This document shows, piece after piece, positions 34,985 through 44,007 of a stretch of 51,222 nucleotides of DNA. The translations under genes and the position numbers were made by a program. The stretch's first letter is position 1, and each line of letters starts with the position of its first letter. Under the pieces are notes generated by a model that was given only the letters and a program-made list of their open reading frames with translations, ran no database searches and was not told the origin of the DNA. The stretch comes from Pseudomonadota bacterium (GTDB lineage: Bacteria > Pseudomonadota > Gammaproteobacteria > Burkholderiales > Burkholderiaceae_F). The stretch is taken from positions 1-51,222 of the forward strand of contig JAKCCX010000015.1 of the NCBI GenBank assembly GCA_021838715.1, in the 5' to 3' direction.

Positions 34985-36022
34985 TCAAGGGGCCTTGCGC
35001 GCAACGACGACCCGATTCCGGCCTTCGCGCTTGGCGGTGTAGAGCGCCTGATCGGCGCGTTCGACCAGGGATTCCACCGTGTCCGCGGCATCCCAGCCGG
35101 CAATTCCGGCCGACATCGTGATCGAGGCGATCGGTTCCTCGTGCGAGCGCCGGCGGATCCGCCCCTGTTCGACCCGGGTCCGGATCGTCTCGGCGAGCGA
35201 TTCGGCGGCCTCGATCGGATGCCCGGGAAGGAGGACCGCGAACTCCTCGCCGCCGTAGCGTGCGGTCGTCCCGGCAGGGCCGACGCAGGAAGCGATCGCG
35301 TTGCCGATCGCCACGATCACCCGGTCCCCGAGCGGGTGGCCATACGTGTCGTTGATGCGCTTGAAGTGGTCGATGTCGAGCAGGATCAGCGACAGCCGCG
35401 AGAGATCGCCCCCCGTCTGTCGGGTCGCGAGCTCCAGTTCCCGATCGAAGCCGCGGCGATTGAGCAATCCCGACAGGGCATCGGTCACGACGTCGGTTTG
35501 CAGCTTGTCGATTTTCTCGGTCAAGGACCGGATCTTGTTGTGCGCCTGCTCCAGCTGGCCCGAGAGCTGCCGGATATCCCCGCTCATCCGCCCCGCCCCC
35601 GCCTGCATGGCGAGAATCGCCGGGGCAAGATCCTCCATCGACGTCGCGGACGAGATCTCTTCCTGAAACTGCGCCAGCTGATGACGGAATTCGGAAGCGC
35701 CCTGCCCGGTCTGCGCGGCGTTGCGCTGGATCTCCTCGAGCATCTCCATGAGACTGGCGCGCGCGGTCAGGATCATCCGCTCGGCCGGCTCCACCATGTG
35801 CTGCATGTACAGCGAATAGGTGAGCGACGGCGCCAGGCGCGGCCGCTGCGCCAGTTCCCGGTCGACGGCGATCTGGAGCTGGGGGCGGTCGCCCTTCGCG
35901 TACTCGTACCACAGCGCGTAGCTGATCGGGTAATACCCCGCTGCGTGCCGCGTCATGAGCGGGATGGTTTTCTTCAGGAGCTCGGTATTGAGCGCGAGGT
36001 CTTCAGCGGAATCGTCCAGCAT
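34985..36022 (-). CDS. Diguanylate cyclase (GGDEF domain)
   Basis: A 345-residue cytoplasmic protein. An N-terminal helical domain (ending near residue 110) contains YYPISYALWYEYAKGDRP, found in a group of GGDEF proteins. A coiled coil (QLEQAHNKIRSLTEKIDKLQ) leads into a complete GGDEF domain from about residue 180: DALSGLLNRRGFD, LDIDHFKRINDTYGH and the active site RYGGEEFAVL. The inhibitory RxxD site normally five residues before the motif is absent (GPAGTTA). The start at 36022 is tentative because no ribosome-binding site is visible; an ATG at 36178 would add 52 residues of non-conserved sequence. Confidence 0.87.
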   Translation of the reverse strand: MLDDSAEDLALNTELLKKTIPLMTRHAAGYYPISYALWYEYAKGDRPQLQIAVDRELAQRPRLAPSLTYSLYMQHMVEPAERMILTARASLMEMLEEIQRNAAQTGQGASEFRHQLAQFQEEISSATSMEDLAPAILAMQAGAGRMSGDIRQLSGQLEQAHNKIRSLTEKIDKLQTDVVTDALSGLLNRRGFDRELELATRQTGGDLSRLSLILLDIDHFKRINDTYGHPLGDRVIVAIGNAIASCVGPAGTTARYGGEEFAVLLPGHPIEAAESLAETIRTRVEQGRIRRRSHEEPIASITMSAGIAGWDAADTVESLVERADQALYTAKREGRNRVVVARKAP

Positions 36023-36219
36023 GGCCCACCCGAGAACATTCGACCACGACGAGCCCGGACGCGGTGCATCACGGGATGATGTTCGGGCAACGATAGACAA
36101 AACGAAACGTCCGAAATCACCCAAATAACGGCCCGATACGCCGGCATTTCCGTCCTGGACATCCGATATCCGGCCCATCGCCCGGGGGATCGGATGCCAC
36201 GGATGCCGCGGATGCCGGA

Positions 36220-38766
36220 TCAGTCCCGCATGCCCAGCACCTTCCGCAAATGCGGCGCGGTATGGCTTTCGGTCGCGGCGGCGACCGTTTCGGGGGTGCC
36301 GGTCGCGAGGATGCGTCCGCCGCCTTCGCCGCCTTCCGGGCCGAGGTCGATCACCCAGTCGGCGGACTTGATCACGTCGAGGTTGTGTTCGATGGCGAGA
36401 ATCGTGTTGCCCAGGTCGCGCAATCGCCGCAGCACGTCGAGCAGCATCGCGATGTCGTGGAAATGGAGGCCCGTCGTCGGTTCGTCGAGGACGTAGAGCG
36501 TGCGTCCCGGATCGCGCTTCGACAGCTCCTGCGACAGCTTGACCCGCTGCGCTTCGCCGCCGGAAAGGGTGGTCGCGCTTTGTCCCAGGCGCAGATAGCC
36601 CAGCCCGACCTCGGCCAGCGTGCGCAGCCGCCGCTCGAGCGCCGGCACCGCGCGGAAGAATTCCAGCGCCTGATCGACGGTGAAATCGAGCACCTCGGCG
36701 ATGTTGTGGCCCTTGTACAGGACGTCCAGCGTTTCGCGGTTGTAGCGGCTGCCGCCGCACACCTCGCAGGGCACGGTCATGTCGGGGAGGAAATGCATCG
36801 CCACGGTGATCACCCCTTCGCCTTGGCACTCCTCGCAACGTCCGCCCGCCACGTTGAACGAAAACCGCCCGGCATCGTAGCCGCGGCTGCGCGCCGTGAC
36901 CGTGGCCGCGAACAGTTCGCGGACGGCGCCGAAGATCCCGGTATAGGTGGCGGGATTGCTGCGCGGGCTGCGGCCGATCGGCGCCTGATCCACGGTCACG
37001 ACCCGGTCGACGTGTTCCGCTCCGTCCAGTCCGTCGTAAGGCGCGGCCGCGCGCCCGGCGGCGCCGCCGCGCGCCAGCGCGGGCACCAGGGTGTCGAGCA
37101 CGAGGGTCGATTTGCCCGAACCGGACACCCCGGTGACGCAGACCAGGCAGCCCAGCGGCACCGCCAGGTCGATGCCGCGCAGGTTGTTGCCGCGCGCGCC
37201 GCGCAGGCGCAGCCATTGCGGGCCGGCGGGGGTGCGCTGCGCAGGCACCGGGATCGAACGGCGGCCGGCAAGGTAGTCGCCGGTGAGCGATTGCGGGTTC
37301 GCGGCAACCGCTTCGGGCGTGCCTTGCGCGACCACCGCGCCGCCGAGGGCGCCGGCGCCGGGCCCCATGTCGACGAGATGATCTGCGGCGCGCATGGTGT
37401 CTTCGTCGTGTTCGACCACGAGCACCGTATTGCCGAGATCGCGCAGGCGCTCGAGGGTGCGGATCAGGCGTGCGTTGTCGCGCGGATGCAGGCCGATCGA
37501 CGGTTCGTCGAGCACGTACAGCACGCCGGCCAGGCCGGCGCCGACCTGGGACGCGAGGTGGATGCGCTGCGCCTCGCCGCCCGACAGCGTGTCGGCGCTG
37601 CGTGCCAGGCTGAGGTACCCCAGGCCGATCTCATCGAGCAGGCGCACGCGGCCGGCGATTTCCGCGACGATGCGCGCCGCGACGGCGTGCCGCGGCCCGG
37701 CGATCGTCAGCGTTTCGAAGTAGGCGCGGGTCCGGGTCACCGGCATCGCCTCGATTTCGTGGATCGCGCGCCGTTGCGGCCCCTCGCCGACGAACACGAA
37801 GCGCGCCTCGCGGCGCAGGCGGGCGCCGCTGCAGTCCGGGCAGGGGTCGAGCGCCGCCGCGGCCGCATCCTGCGCGGTGTCCGTGCCGGCGCTGCCGCGC
37901 GCCACCACGCCGAGCCCGCCGCAGCGAGGGCAGGCGCCTGCCGGATTGTTGAACGAGAACAGGCGCGGCTCGAGCTCGGGCGCGGCATAGCCGCACAGCG
38001 CACAGGCGTGCCGGCTCGAAAACAGGGTTTCGGTGCCGGTCTCGGGCTCGACGAGCAGCGCCGTTCCGCCGGTCAGCTTGAGCGCGGTTTCGAGCGACTC
38101 CGCCAGCCGCGATCGCGCTTGCGGATTGGCGCGCAGACGATCGACGACGACCTCGAGCCGTGCCGTCGCTCCGGCCCCCGCCATCGCCACCGCGGCCATG
38201 CGATCCGCGTCGACGACCGCGCCGTCGACGCGGAAGCGGACGAAGCCGCGCGCGCGCAGATCGTCGATCCGGGCGGCGACCGGCCCGCCATCTTCGCCGC
38301 GCAGCGGCGCGAGAATGTGCAGCATGGTGCCGGCGGGACGCTGCATGGCCGCGTCGACCATCTGGGCCACGCTCTGCGCGGCGAGCGGAATGTCGGGATG
38401 GTCGGGGCAATGGGGCTGGCCCACGCGGGCGAACAGCAGCCGGAGGTGATCGTGGATCTCCGTCACCGTACCCACGGTCGAACGCGGATTGGCGGTGGCG
38501 CGCGCCTGCCGGATCGCGATCGCCGGGCTCAGGCCCTCGATGGAATCGACATCGGGCCGCTCCATCCGCGGCAGGAACTGGCGCGCATAGGCCGACAGCG
38601 ACTCGACGTACCGGCGCTGGCCTTCGGCATAGAGCGTGTCGAAGGCCAGGGAACTCTTGCCGGATCCCGAGGGGCCGGTGATCACGATCAGGCGGCCGCG
38701 TGGCAGGTCGAGGTCGACGTCGCGCAGGTTGTGGCTGCGCGCACCACGCACCCGGATCGGGTTCAT
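36220..38766 (-). CDS. uvrA: Excinuclease ABC subunit A, lacking the insertion domain
   Basis: An 848-residue damage-recognition ATPase of nucleotide excision repair, about 90 residues shorter than E. coli UvrA (940). Both ATPases are complete: Walker [13 protein letters not shown] and [12 protein letters not shown], signatures [14 protein letters not shown] and [14 protein letters not shown], Walker [11 protein letters not shown] and [10 protein letters not shown]. The UvrB-binding region (residues ~120-250) is present, as are two zinc modules (CALCGYA...[16 protein letters not shown]...[10 protein letters not shown]). Between CPRCGGLG and CPDCSGARL only about 25 residues remain where E. coli has ~108, so the DNA-contacting insertion domain is missing. 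Confidence 0.95.
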   Translation of the reverse strand: MNPIRVRGARSHNLRDVDLDLPRGRLIVITGPSGSGKSSLAFDTLYAEGQRRYVESLSAYARQFLPRMERPDVDSIEGLSPAIAIRQARATANPRSTVGTVTEIHDHLRLLFARVGQPHCPDHPDIPLAAQSVAQMVDAAMQRPAGTMLHILAPLRGEDGGPVAARIDDLRARGFVRFRVDGAVVDADRMAAVAMAGAGATARLEVVVDRLRANPQARSRLAESLETALKLTGGTALLVEPETGTETLFSSRHACALCGYAAPELEPRLFSFNNPAGACPRCGGLGVVARGSAGTDTAQDAAAAALDPCPDCSGARLRREARFVFVGEGPQRRAIHEIEAMPVTRTRAYFETLTIAGPRHAVAARIVAEIAGRVRLLDEIGLGYLSLARSADTLSGGEAQRIHLASQVGAGLAGVLYVLDEPSIGLHPRDNARLIRTLERLRDLGNTVLVVEHDEDTMRAADHLVDMGPGAGALGGAVVAQGTPEAVAANPQSLTGDYLAGRRSIPVPAQRTPAGPQWLRLRGARGNNLRGIDLAVPLGCLVCVTGVSGSGKSTLVLDTLVPALARGGAAGRAAAPYDGLDGAEHVDRVVTVDQAPIGRSPRSNPATYTGIFGAVRELFAATVTARSRGYDAGRFSFNVAGGRCEECQGEGVITVAMHFLPDMTVPCEVCGGSRYNRETLDVLYKGHNIAEVLDFTVDQALEFFRAVPALERRLRTLAEVGLGYLRLGQSATTLSGGEAQRVKLSQELSKRDPGRTLYVLDEPTTGLHFHDIAMLLDVLRRLRDLGNTILAIEHNLDVIKSADWVIDLGPEGGEGGGRILATGTPETVAAATESHTAPHLRKVLGMRD

Positions 38767-38811
38767 CGCGCCGTCGCCGCCGGAGGTCCGCCGCGTGTTC
38801 CCGGCGGGGTT

Positions 38812-39540
38812 CTAGATTTCGGCTTCCGCCGGTCCGTCATAGCGCTCGGCACGCCGTGCGCCCCGGCCCAGCTCCACGCCCAACTGCTTGAGCTTGCGGT
38901 ACAGGTGGGTGCGCTCCAGCCCGGCCCGGTCGGCGACGCGGGTCATGCTGTAGTTTTCCTTGACCAGGAGATGCTCGAAGTAGATGCGCTCGAACTGGTC
39001 GCGCGCATCGCGCAAGGGTTGATCCAGGTTGACGGCCAGTGCCGCAGCCTCGCTGTCGGCCGGCGGCGCGTCGGGAAACGGTGCCGGTGCGGTGCCGTTC
39101 ATCGCGGTGCCGCTCGGCTCCGGACAGCTCCCGCCGGTGGCGGCGCCGGCGGGACGGGCGGGTTCCCGCCGCAGCTGGCCGTGGCGCAAACCGTCGCGGA
39201 CCGCGCTCAGCAGGCGGGAGAGCGTGATCGGCTTTTCCAGGAAATCGAGCGCGCCCAGGCGGGTGGCCTCGACCGCGGTCTCGAGCGTGGCGTGTCCCGA
39301 CATCATGATGACCGGGGCGTGCAACTGTCCTGCGGCCACCCACTCCTTGAGCAAGGTGACGCCGTCGGTGTCCGGCATCCAGATGTCGAGCAGCACCAGA
39401 TCGGGAGGAGTCTGTTCCCGGTGGATCCGCGCGCGCGCGGCATTCTCTGCTGTCACCACGACATGCCCCTCGTCCGAGAGGATCTCCGACAGCAATTCCC
39501 GAATTCCGACTTCGTCGTCGACAACCAGTATGTTTGCCAT
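38812..39540 (-). CDS. ntrX: NtrX-type response regulator without AAA+ domain
   Basis: A 242-residue response regulator paired with the kinase just upstream. The receiver domain has VVDDE, the phosphoacceptor in LLDIWMPDTDG (residue ~53), SGH and the lysine in EKP. A linker of about 70 Ala/Pro/Gly-rich residues leads to a C-terminal Fis-type helix-turn-helix (ENYSMTRVADRAGLERTHLY). The AAA+ sigma-54 activator domain of full NtrX is absent, so it should not activate sigma-54 promoters by remodelling. The ATG at 39540 has an AGCAGGTC site upstream; TTG at 39561 is an alternative. Confidence 0.88.
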   Translation of the reverse strand: MANILVVDDEVGIRELLSEILSDEGHVVVTAENAARARIHREQTPPDLVLLDIWMPDTDGVTLLKEWVAAGQLHAPVIMMSGHATLETAVEATRLGALDFLEKPITLSRLLSAVRDGLRHGQLRREPARPAGAATGGSCPEPSGTAMNGTAPAPFPDAPPADSEAAALAVNLDQPLRDARDQFERIYFEHLLVKENYSMTRVADRAGLERTHLYRKLKQLGVELGRGARRAERYDGPAEAEI

Positions 39541-39557
39541 GACCTGCTTCGCTTGCG

Positions 39558-41975
39558 TCAAACAGCGTCCGCCGCTGCAGGCTCCGAAAGCCGATGCAAA
39601 AGGACCGTCACCACTGCGCCACCCCGATCCCGGTTGACGATCTCGATCGTCCCGCCGTGCTCGTCAATGATCTTCTTCACCAAGGCCAAACCCAATCCCG
39701 TTCCGTGCGGTTTCGTCGTGACGTACGGTTCGAACGCACGACGAAGTATATTCGTCGGGAAGCCGGGGCCGTTGTCCTCGATGGAAAGGCGGACTGCGAG
39801 CCGGGCCGCACCCGGCCCCGACCTGCCGGGCGGGGCCGCACGGACCACCTCGGTGCGCACGACCACCATCCCCGGCCGCTCCCGGCCGATCCGATCCGCC
39901 TCGGCGGCGCCAGCGATCGATTCGATGGCGTTGCCGATCAGGTTGTGAATCACCTGCCGCAGCTGCTCGGCATCGGCCTCGACGAGAGGCACCTCAGGAT
40001 GCAGGTGCAGTGTAACCCGGGGAATCGCTTTGCCGCCGTCGTCCGCCGCCGGGGGGGCGACGTCCCCGTTTTCCGCTTCCGCCGCCGCCTCCGCGCCGTA
40101 CATCGAGCCGATTTCCTCCACCAGCGCATTGAGGTCGAGGGGGGCGAGGCGGGCGGCGGGCAGGCGGGCGTAGTCGCGAAACTCGTCGACCATGTGCTTC
40201 ATCGCCGCGACCTGGTTGACGATCGTCGTGGTGCCGCGATCGAGCACGGCGCAGTGTTCCTGCGGCAGCACCGGCGCGAGCTTCATGCGCAGCCGTTCGG
40301 CGGCGAGCTGGATCGGCGTCAACGGATTCTTGATCTCGTGCGCGAGCCGCCGCGCCACCTCGCCCCAGGCGACGGCGCGCTGCGCCGAGATGACCTGGGT
40401 GATGTCGTCGAACACCACGACGTATCCCAGCCCATCCTCCAGCGGCAGCCGCGATCCGCGCGCCAGCAGGGCCAACGGCTCGGCGCCGATGTCCCCGCCC
40501 ACGCGCGGCACATGCATCTGCTGCTGCCAGGAATCCTTCGGTGTCGCGGCCAGCGCCTGATCGTGGAACGCGCGGGAAACGTCCTTCGCAAGCTGGGGCA
40601 TTTCGTCGTGCAGGGACCGGCCGACGCGGGACGCCAGCGAGGTGCCGAGAATCCGCGCCGCGCCGTAGTTGGCCGTGACGATGGCGAAGTGCTGGTCCAG
40701 GACGATCACGCCGGCAGAGAGGTTGGCGAGCAGCCGCTCCAGATAGGCGCGCGCCGCTTCGAGTTGCCGCGAGCGGGTTTCGACGGCGTTGCGGGCCTCT
40801 TCCAGCTGGCGCGTCATCGCGTTGAACGACTGCGGCAGCAGGTTGAGTTCGTCGTTGCCCCGGAATTCCCGCACCGGCCGGAAATCGCCTTCGGCGACCG
40901 CCTTCGTGCCCGCGGCCAGTTCCACCAGGGGCGCGGTCATCGCGCCGGCCAGCATCATGCCGGCGGCAATCGCGGCGAACACCGCCAGCAACAGGGTGAG
41001 CGTCAGCGTCAGGCGATAGATCCGCTGCAGGCCGAGGCGCGCCAGCGAGCGCTCCTGGTAGTCGCCGTAGCCGGTCTGCAGCGCTTGCGCGTTCGCCGCG
41101 ATCGTCGGCGGGACGGCCTGGACGAGTTCGAGCAGGCGCGGTTCGTCGAGCCGGATCGAGCCCATTCCGGTGGACGGCGGCAATCCGCCTCGCGGGTGGG
41201 TCGGCGTGAACCGGTAGGACGCCCCCGACCCGTCGGGGCCGGCCGGTTCGCCCGATTCGAACGGGTTGCCGGGAATCGGCACGATGACGCGGACGCGCAG
41301 GCCGCGGCCGGGCTCGGTCGACAGTTCATCGCCTTCGATCGCGGCGTATCCGCCGGTTGCGAGGGCGCTGCGCAAGGCGCTCGCGGAGGGAAGGAAGTAT
41401 GCGAGCTGGAATTTGCGGGCGGTGCTGGCCCAGACCACCTGACCGTTGGCCTGGACGATCAGCGCCTGGTCGGCCCCCGCCCGCTCGCGCAGGCGGACCA
41501 GCGCGGCGCCCCGCTCCGACGCCGGCGTATCGGCCAGCTCCTGCGCCATCGCGCGCGCCTTGGCGTTGAGTTCCTCGCGTTGCGCCGCCAGCACGGCGCG
41601 CCCGAGCGCGAACCCGGATTCGAGCGCTCCTTCCACCTTGACGTTGAACCACGACTCGATCGAGCGCAGCAGGAACTGGGAAGACACCACATAGACGAGT
41701 ACGCCGGGCAGCACGCCCATCAGCGCGAATGCGATGGCAAACCGGGCCATCAGCCGCGCGCCGAACACCCGCGCGCGCACGCGCTGCAACAGGCGCACCG
41801 CCAGCCCGGTGACGACCGTGAACAGAACGAAGGCGAGCGCGCCGTTCGCGGCCAGGAGGATGGGGTAGTCCCGCTCGAATGCGCGCGAATTGGCGCTTGC
41901 CGACATCAGGACGAACAGCAGCACCCCGGCCAGGGCCAAGGCCCCGATGAGGGAGTACCGAAGAACACGGGACAT
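39558..41975 (-). CDS. ntrY: NtrY-type sensor histidine kinase
   Basis: An 805-residue membrane kinase. Membrane segments lie near residues 7-28, 40-65 and 82-105; a large extracytoplasmic domain follows; another helix near 330-355 leads into HAMP (APLVELAAGTKAVAEGDF), PAS (ERLLANLSAGVIVLDQHF), and the kinase core. The phosphorylated histidine is in RRLAHEIKNPLTPIQLAAER, the N box in VIHNLIGNAIESI, and G boxes in IEDNGPGFP and GTGLGLALVKKI. Order and domain plan match NtrY. It is encoded 17 bases before ntrX and 33 after the DUF4390 gene, with rsmB, fmt and def further upstream, as in other betaproteobacteria. Confidence 0.93.
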   Translation of the reverse strand: MSRVLRYSLIGALALAGVLLFVLMSASANSRAFERDYPILLAANGALAFVLFTVVTGLAVRLLQRVRARVFGARLMARFAIAFALMGVLPGVLVYVVSSQFLLRSIESWFNVKVEGALESGFALGRAVLAAQREELNAKARAMAQELADTPASERGAALVRLRERAGADQALIVQANGQVVWASTARKFQLAYFLPSASALRSALATGGYAAIEGDELSTEPGRGLRVRVIVPIPGNPFESGEPAGPDGSGASYRFTPTHPRGGLPPSTGMGSIRLDEPRLLELVQAVPPTIAANAQALQTGYGDYQERSLARLGLQRIYRLTLTLTLLLAVFAAIAAGMMLAGAMTAPLVELAAGTKAVAEGDFRPVREFRGNDELNLLPQSFNAMTRQLEEARNAVETRSRQLEAARAYLERLLANLSAGVIVLDQHFAIVTANYGAARILGTSLASRVGRSLHDEMPQLAKDVSRAFHDQALAATPKDSWQQQMHVPRVGGDIGAEPLALLARGSRLPLEDGLGYVVVFDDITQVISAQRAVAWGEVARRLAHEIKNPLTPIQLAAERLRMKLAPVLPQEHCAVLDRGTTTIVNQVAAMKHMVDEFRDYARLPAARLAPLDLNALVEEIGSMYGAEAAAEAENGDVAPPAADDGGKAIPRVTLHLHPEVPLVEADAEQLRQVIHNLIGNAIESIAGAAEADRIGRERPGMVVVRTEVVRAAPPGRSGPGAARLAVRLSIEDNGPGFPTNILRRAFEPYVTTKPHGTGLGLALVKKIIDEHGGTIEIVNRDRGGAVVTVLLHRLSEPAAADAV

Positions 41976-42008
41976 ATGGCAGACGCGGGGGCGCGGCGGG
42001 GTGCGCGG

Positions 42009-42635
42009 TCAATGCGCTCCGGCAACCGAGAGTACGCACTCTTCCCAGCCGGACGTCCAGTCCCAGTCGTGGTCGGTGATCGCGTTGACCTGGAACGGCT
42101 TGGGCAGCATGGACGTGTCGAGCATCATGCGGATGCGGGCCCGCACATGCTCGACACTGTCGTCCAGCAGCGCCGCGTCGCCGACCCGCCAATGCGCCAC
42201 GCGCCGCATCGTCGCCACCGCCTGGTCCAGGGTGTCGAACGGCAGGGCCAGCCCGCCTCGCGACAGGTGGTATTGGCGCGTCAGCGGGCTGTAGCTCAAG
42301 CGGTATTCGATCGTCCGGTCGAGCAGGTTCTTGTCGAACCAGTACCAGCGGGAGCGCCGGATCTGAACCTCGATGCGGAAATACAAGGCGATTCCGTGAT
42401 CGACGGCCGAGCGCAGCGACGGCGGCATGGTGAAGGCGAACTGCGCGTCGACGAAGGTTCCCGGGTCGCTGCCGTGCTGCACCGTCACGGCGGCGACGGC
42501 ACCGTCGGTTCCGTCCGGAGACGCCTGCGCCGCGGCGCACGACAGCGACAACGCCGCCGCGCAGACGAACGCGAGCGCGCAGCGGCGAACCGCCGCCGCG
42601 CACGCACGGGCGTCAAACCTTTTCCAGCAGCGCAT
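42009..42635 (-). CDS. DUF4390 exported protein
   Basis: A 208-residue protein with an N-terminal signal sequence (RRCALAFVCAAALSLSCAAA). FVDAQFAFTMPPSLRSAVDHG, the RRSRWYWFDKNLLDRTIEYR block, and YSPLTRQYHLSRGG match the DUF4390 family found upstream of ntrY in betaproteobacteria. Its start overlaps the rsmB end by 23 bases. The link to the NtrY sensor is inferred from conserved position: an exported partner for a sensor with a large extracytoplasmic domain is plausible but unproved. Confidence 0.85.
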   Translation of the reverse strand: MRCWKRFDARACAAAVRRCALAFVCAAALSLSCAAAQASPDGTDGAVAAVTVQHGSDPGTFVDAQFAFTMPPSLRSAVDHGIALYFRIEVQIRRSRWYWFDKNLLDRTIEYRLSYSPLTRQYHLSRGGLALPFDTLDQAVATMRRVAHWRVGDAALLDDSVEHVRARIRMMLDTSMLPKPFQVNAITDHDWDWTSGWEECVLSVAGAH

Positions 42636-44007
42636 AGAAGAAACCGTCCTGGAATACCGGCTGTTTGCTGTAATCGAATTCCATCGGTGCGGCCTGTGCG
42701 CTACGGGGCAGCAACTGCCACCCGCCGGGCTCGCCCTGCCGCAACGGAACGATCCGGGCGTCGGGATGGCGCTCGACAAACGACGAACTTTGCTCTCGCC
42801 CCTCTTCCGGGAAGATGGAACAAACTGCGTAGAGCAATCTACCAGTCCGCGCGAGGAGGGGCCACAAGGCATCCAGCAATTTCGCCTGTTGCGTTGCCAA
42901 TTTCGCAACATCCCCCGGCCGTCGCAACCACACGATGTCGGGGTGGCGGCGCACGATCCCCGAGGCGGTGCAGGGGGCGTCGAGCAGGATGCGGTCGTAC
43001 GGCCGGCCGTCCCAGAACCGCCCGGGGTTCCGCGCGTCAGCCACCAGCACGCGCGCCTGCGGCCCGGCCAACGCCAGCCGCTGGAGGTTGGCGTCGATCC
43101 GGCGCGCCCGTTCCGGGTCGCGCTCGACGGCGTCGACGGCGCAATCCCCGAGCTCGAGCAGGTGCGCGGTCTTGCCGCCGGGGGCGGCGCAGGCGTCCAG
43201 CACCCGCATGCCCGGCGCGACCCCGAGCAGGGGCGCGGCGAGCTGGGCGCCCGCATCCTGCACCGAAACCCAGCCGTCGGAAAACCCCGGGATGCGCTCC
43301 ACCGGCAGCGCGCGATGCAGCCACACCCCCGATTCGCCGGCCCGGCTTGCCGCCAGCCCCTCCGCCGCCAGGCGGTCGAGATAGGCGGCAACCGTGGTCC
43401 GGCGCACATTGACGCGCAGGACCAATGGCGGCTCTTCATTCTGTGCGGCGAGAATTTCCAGCGTCCGGCGCGCGCCGTATTCCCGGTGCAGTCGGGCCAG
43501 CCACCAGGGCGGCACGTTGCCGTGCCGCGCCGGATCCTGCTCGGCCTCCAGCACGAGCTCTTCGCGGCGGCGCAGGAATTCGCGCAGCAGCGCATTCAGG
43601 AATCCCGCGGCCGCCGCGGTTGTTTCGCGTGCGCGCGCCGCGCGCACGGCCTGATCGACCAAGGTGAAGTCGGGGTAGGCGCCGGCCAGCAGTTGCGCCA
43701 CGGAAACGGCGAACAGGGCGCGCACCTCCGGGTCGGGCGGGCGGTGCGCAAGCCTGGTCAACAGGAATTCCGTCACTGCGAACCGGCGGACCGCCGTGGT
43801 CGTGACGTCGCGCAGCGCGCCGGCGAGCGCGGCAGAGGCGCCCCGGCTCGTTTCCAGCGCCGCATCCAGCGCGCGGTCCAGCGACTGTCCGGCCTGAAAG
43901 CCGGACCATGCCTGCGCCGCGAGCATCAGCACGCGGCCGAGCGGAGGGCCGGCGGCGGCAGGAGCTGCCGGGTTGGCCGGCGGGCTGTCCACCGGGGTCG
44001 GTTCCAT
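42613..44007 (-). CDS. rsmB: 16S rRNA (cytosine967-C5)-methyltransferase RsmB
   Basis: A 464-residue enzyme with an N-terminal NusB-like RNA-binding domain (residues ~30-170, including DFTLVDQAVRAAR and LNALLREFLRRRE) and a C-terminal SAM methyltransferase domain. DACAAPGGKTAHLLEL is the SAM site; the catalytic cysteines are in LDAPCTASGIVRRHPDI and YAVCSIFPEEGREQ. The start overlaps the fmt stop (TGATG). Part of the def-fmt-rsmB translation cluster. Confidence 0.95.
   Translation of the reverse strand: MEPTPVDSPPANPAAPAAAGPPLGRVLMLAAQAWSGFQAGQSLDRALDAALETSRGASAALAGALRDVTTTAVRRFAVTEFLLTRLAHRPPDPEVRALFAVSVAQLLAGAYPDFTLVDQAVRAARARETTAAAAGFLNALLREFLRRREELVLEAEQDPARHGNVPPWWLARLHREYGARRTLEILAAQNEEPPLVLRVNVRRTTVAAYLDRLAAEGLAASRAGESGVWLHRALPVERIPGFSDGWVSVQDAGAQLAAPLLGVAPGMRVLDACAAPGGKTAHLLELGDCAVDAVERDPERARRIDANLQRLALAGPQARVLVADARNPGRFWDGRPYDRILLDAPCTASGIVRRHPDIVWLRRPGDVAKLATQQAKLLDALWPLLARTGRLLYAVCSIFPEEGREQSSSFVERHPDARIVPLRQGEPGGWQLLPRSAQAAPMEFDYSKQPVFQDGFFYALLEKV

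Noticed and set aside
36250-39948. A very long open frame (over 1,200 codons) on the plus strand opposite uvrA and ntrX
   Set aside because: It is the antisense of well-supported genes. Its protein is rich in Arg, Ala, Gly, His and Asp with no motif, as expected from GC-rich codon bias.
39594-43412. A similar 1,272-codon plus-strand frame opposite ntrY, DUF4390 and rsmB
   Set aside because: Antisense shadow; the minus strand carries intact kinase and methyltransferase motifs in this interval.
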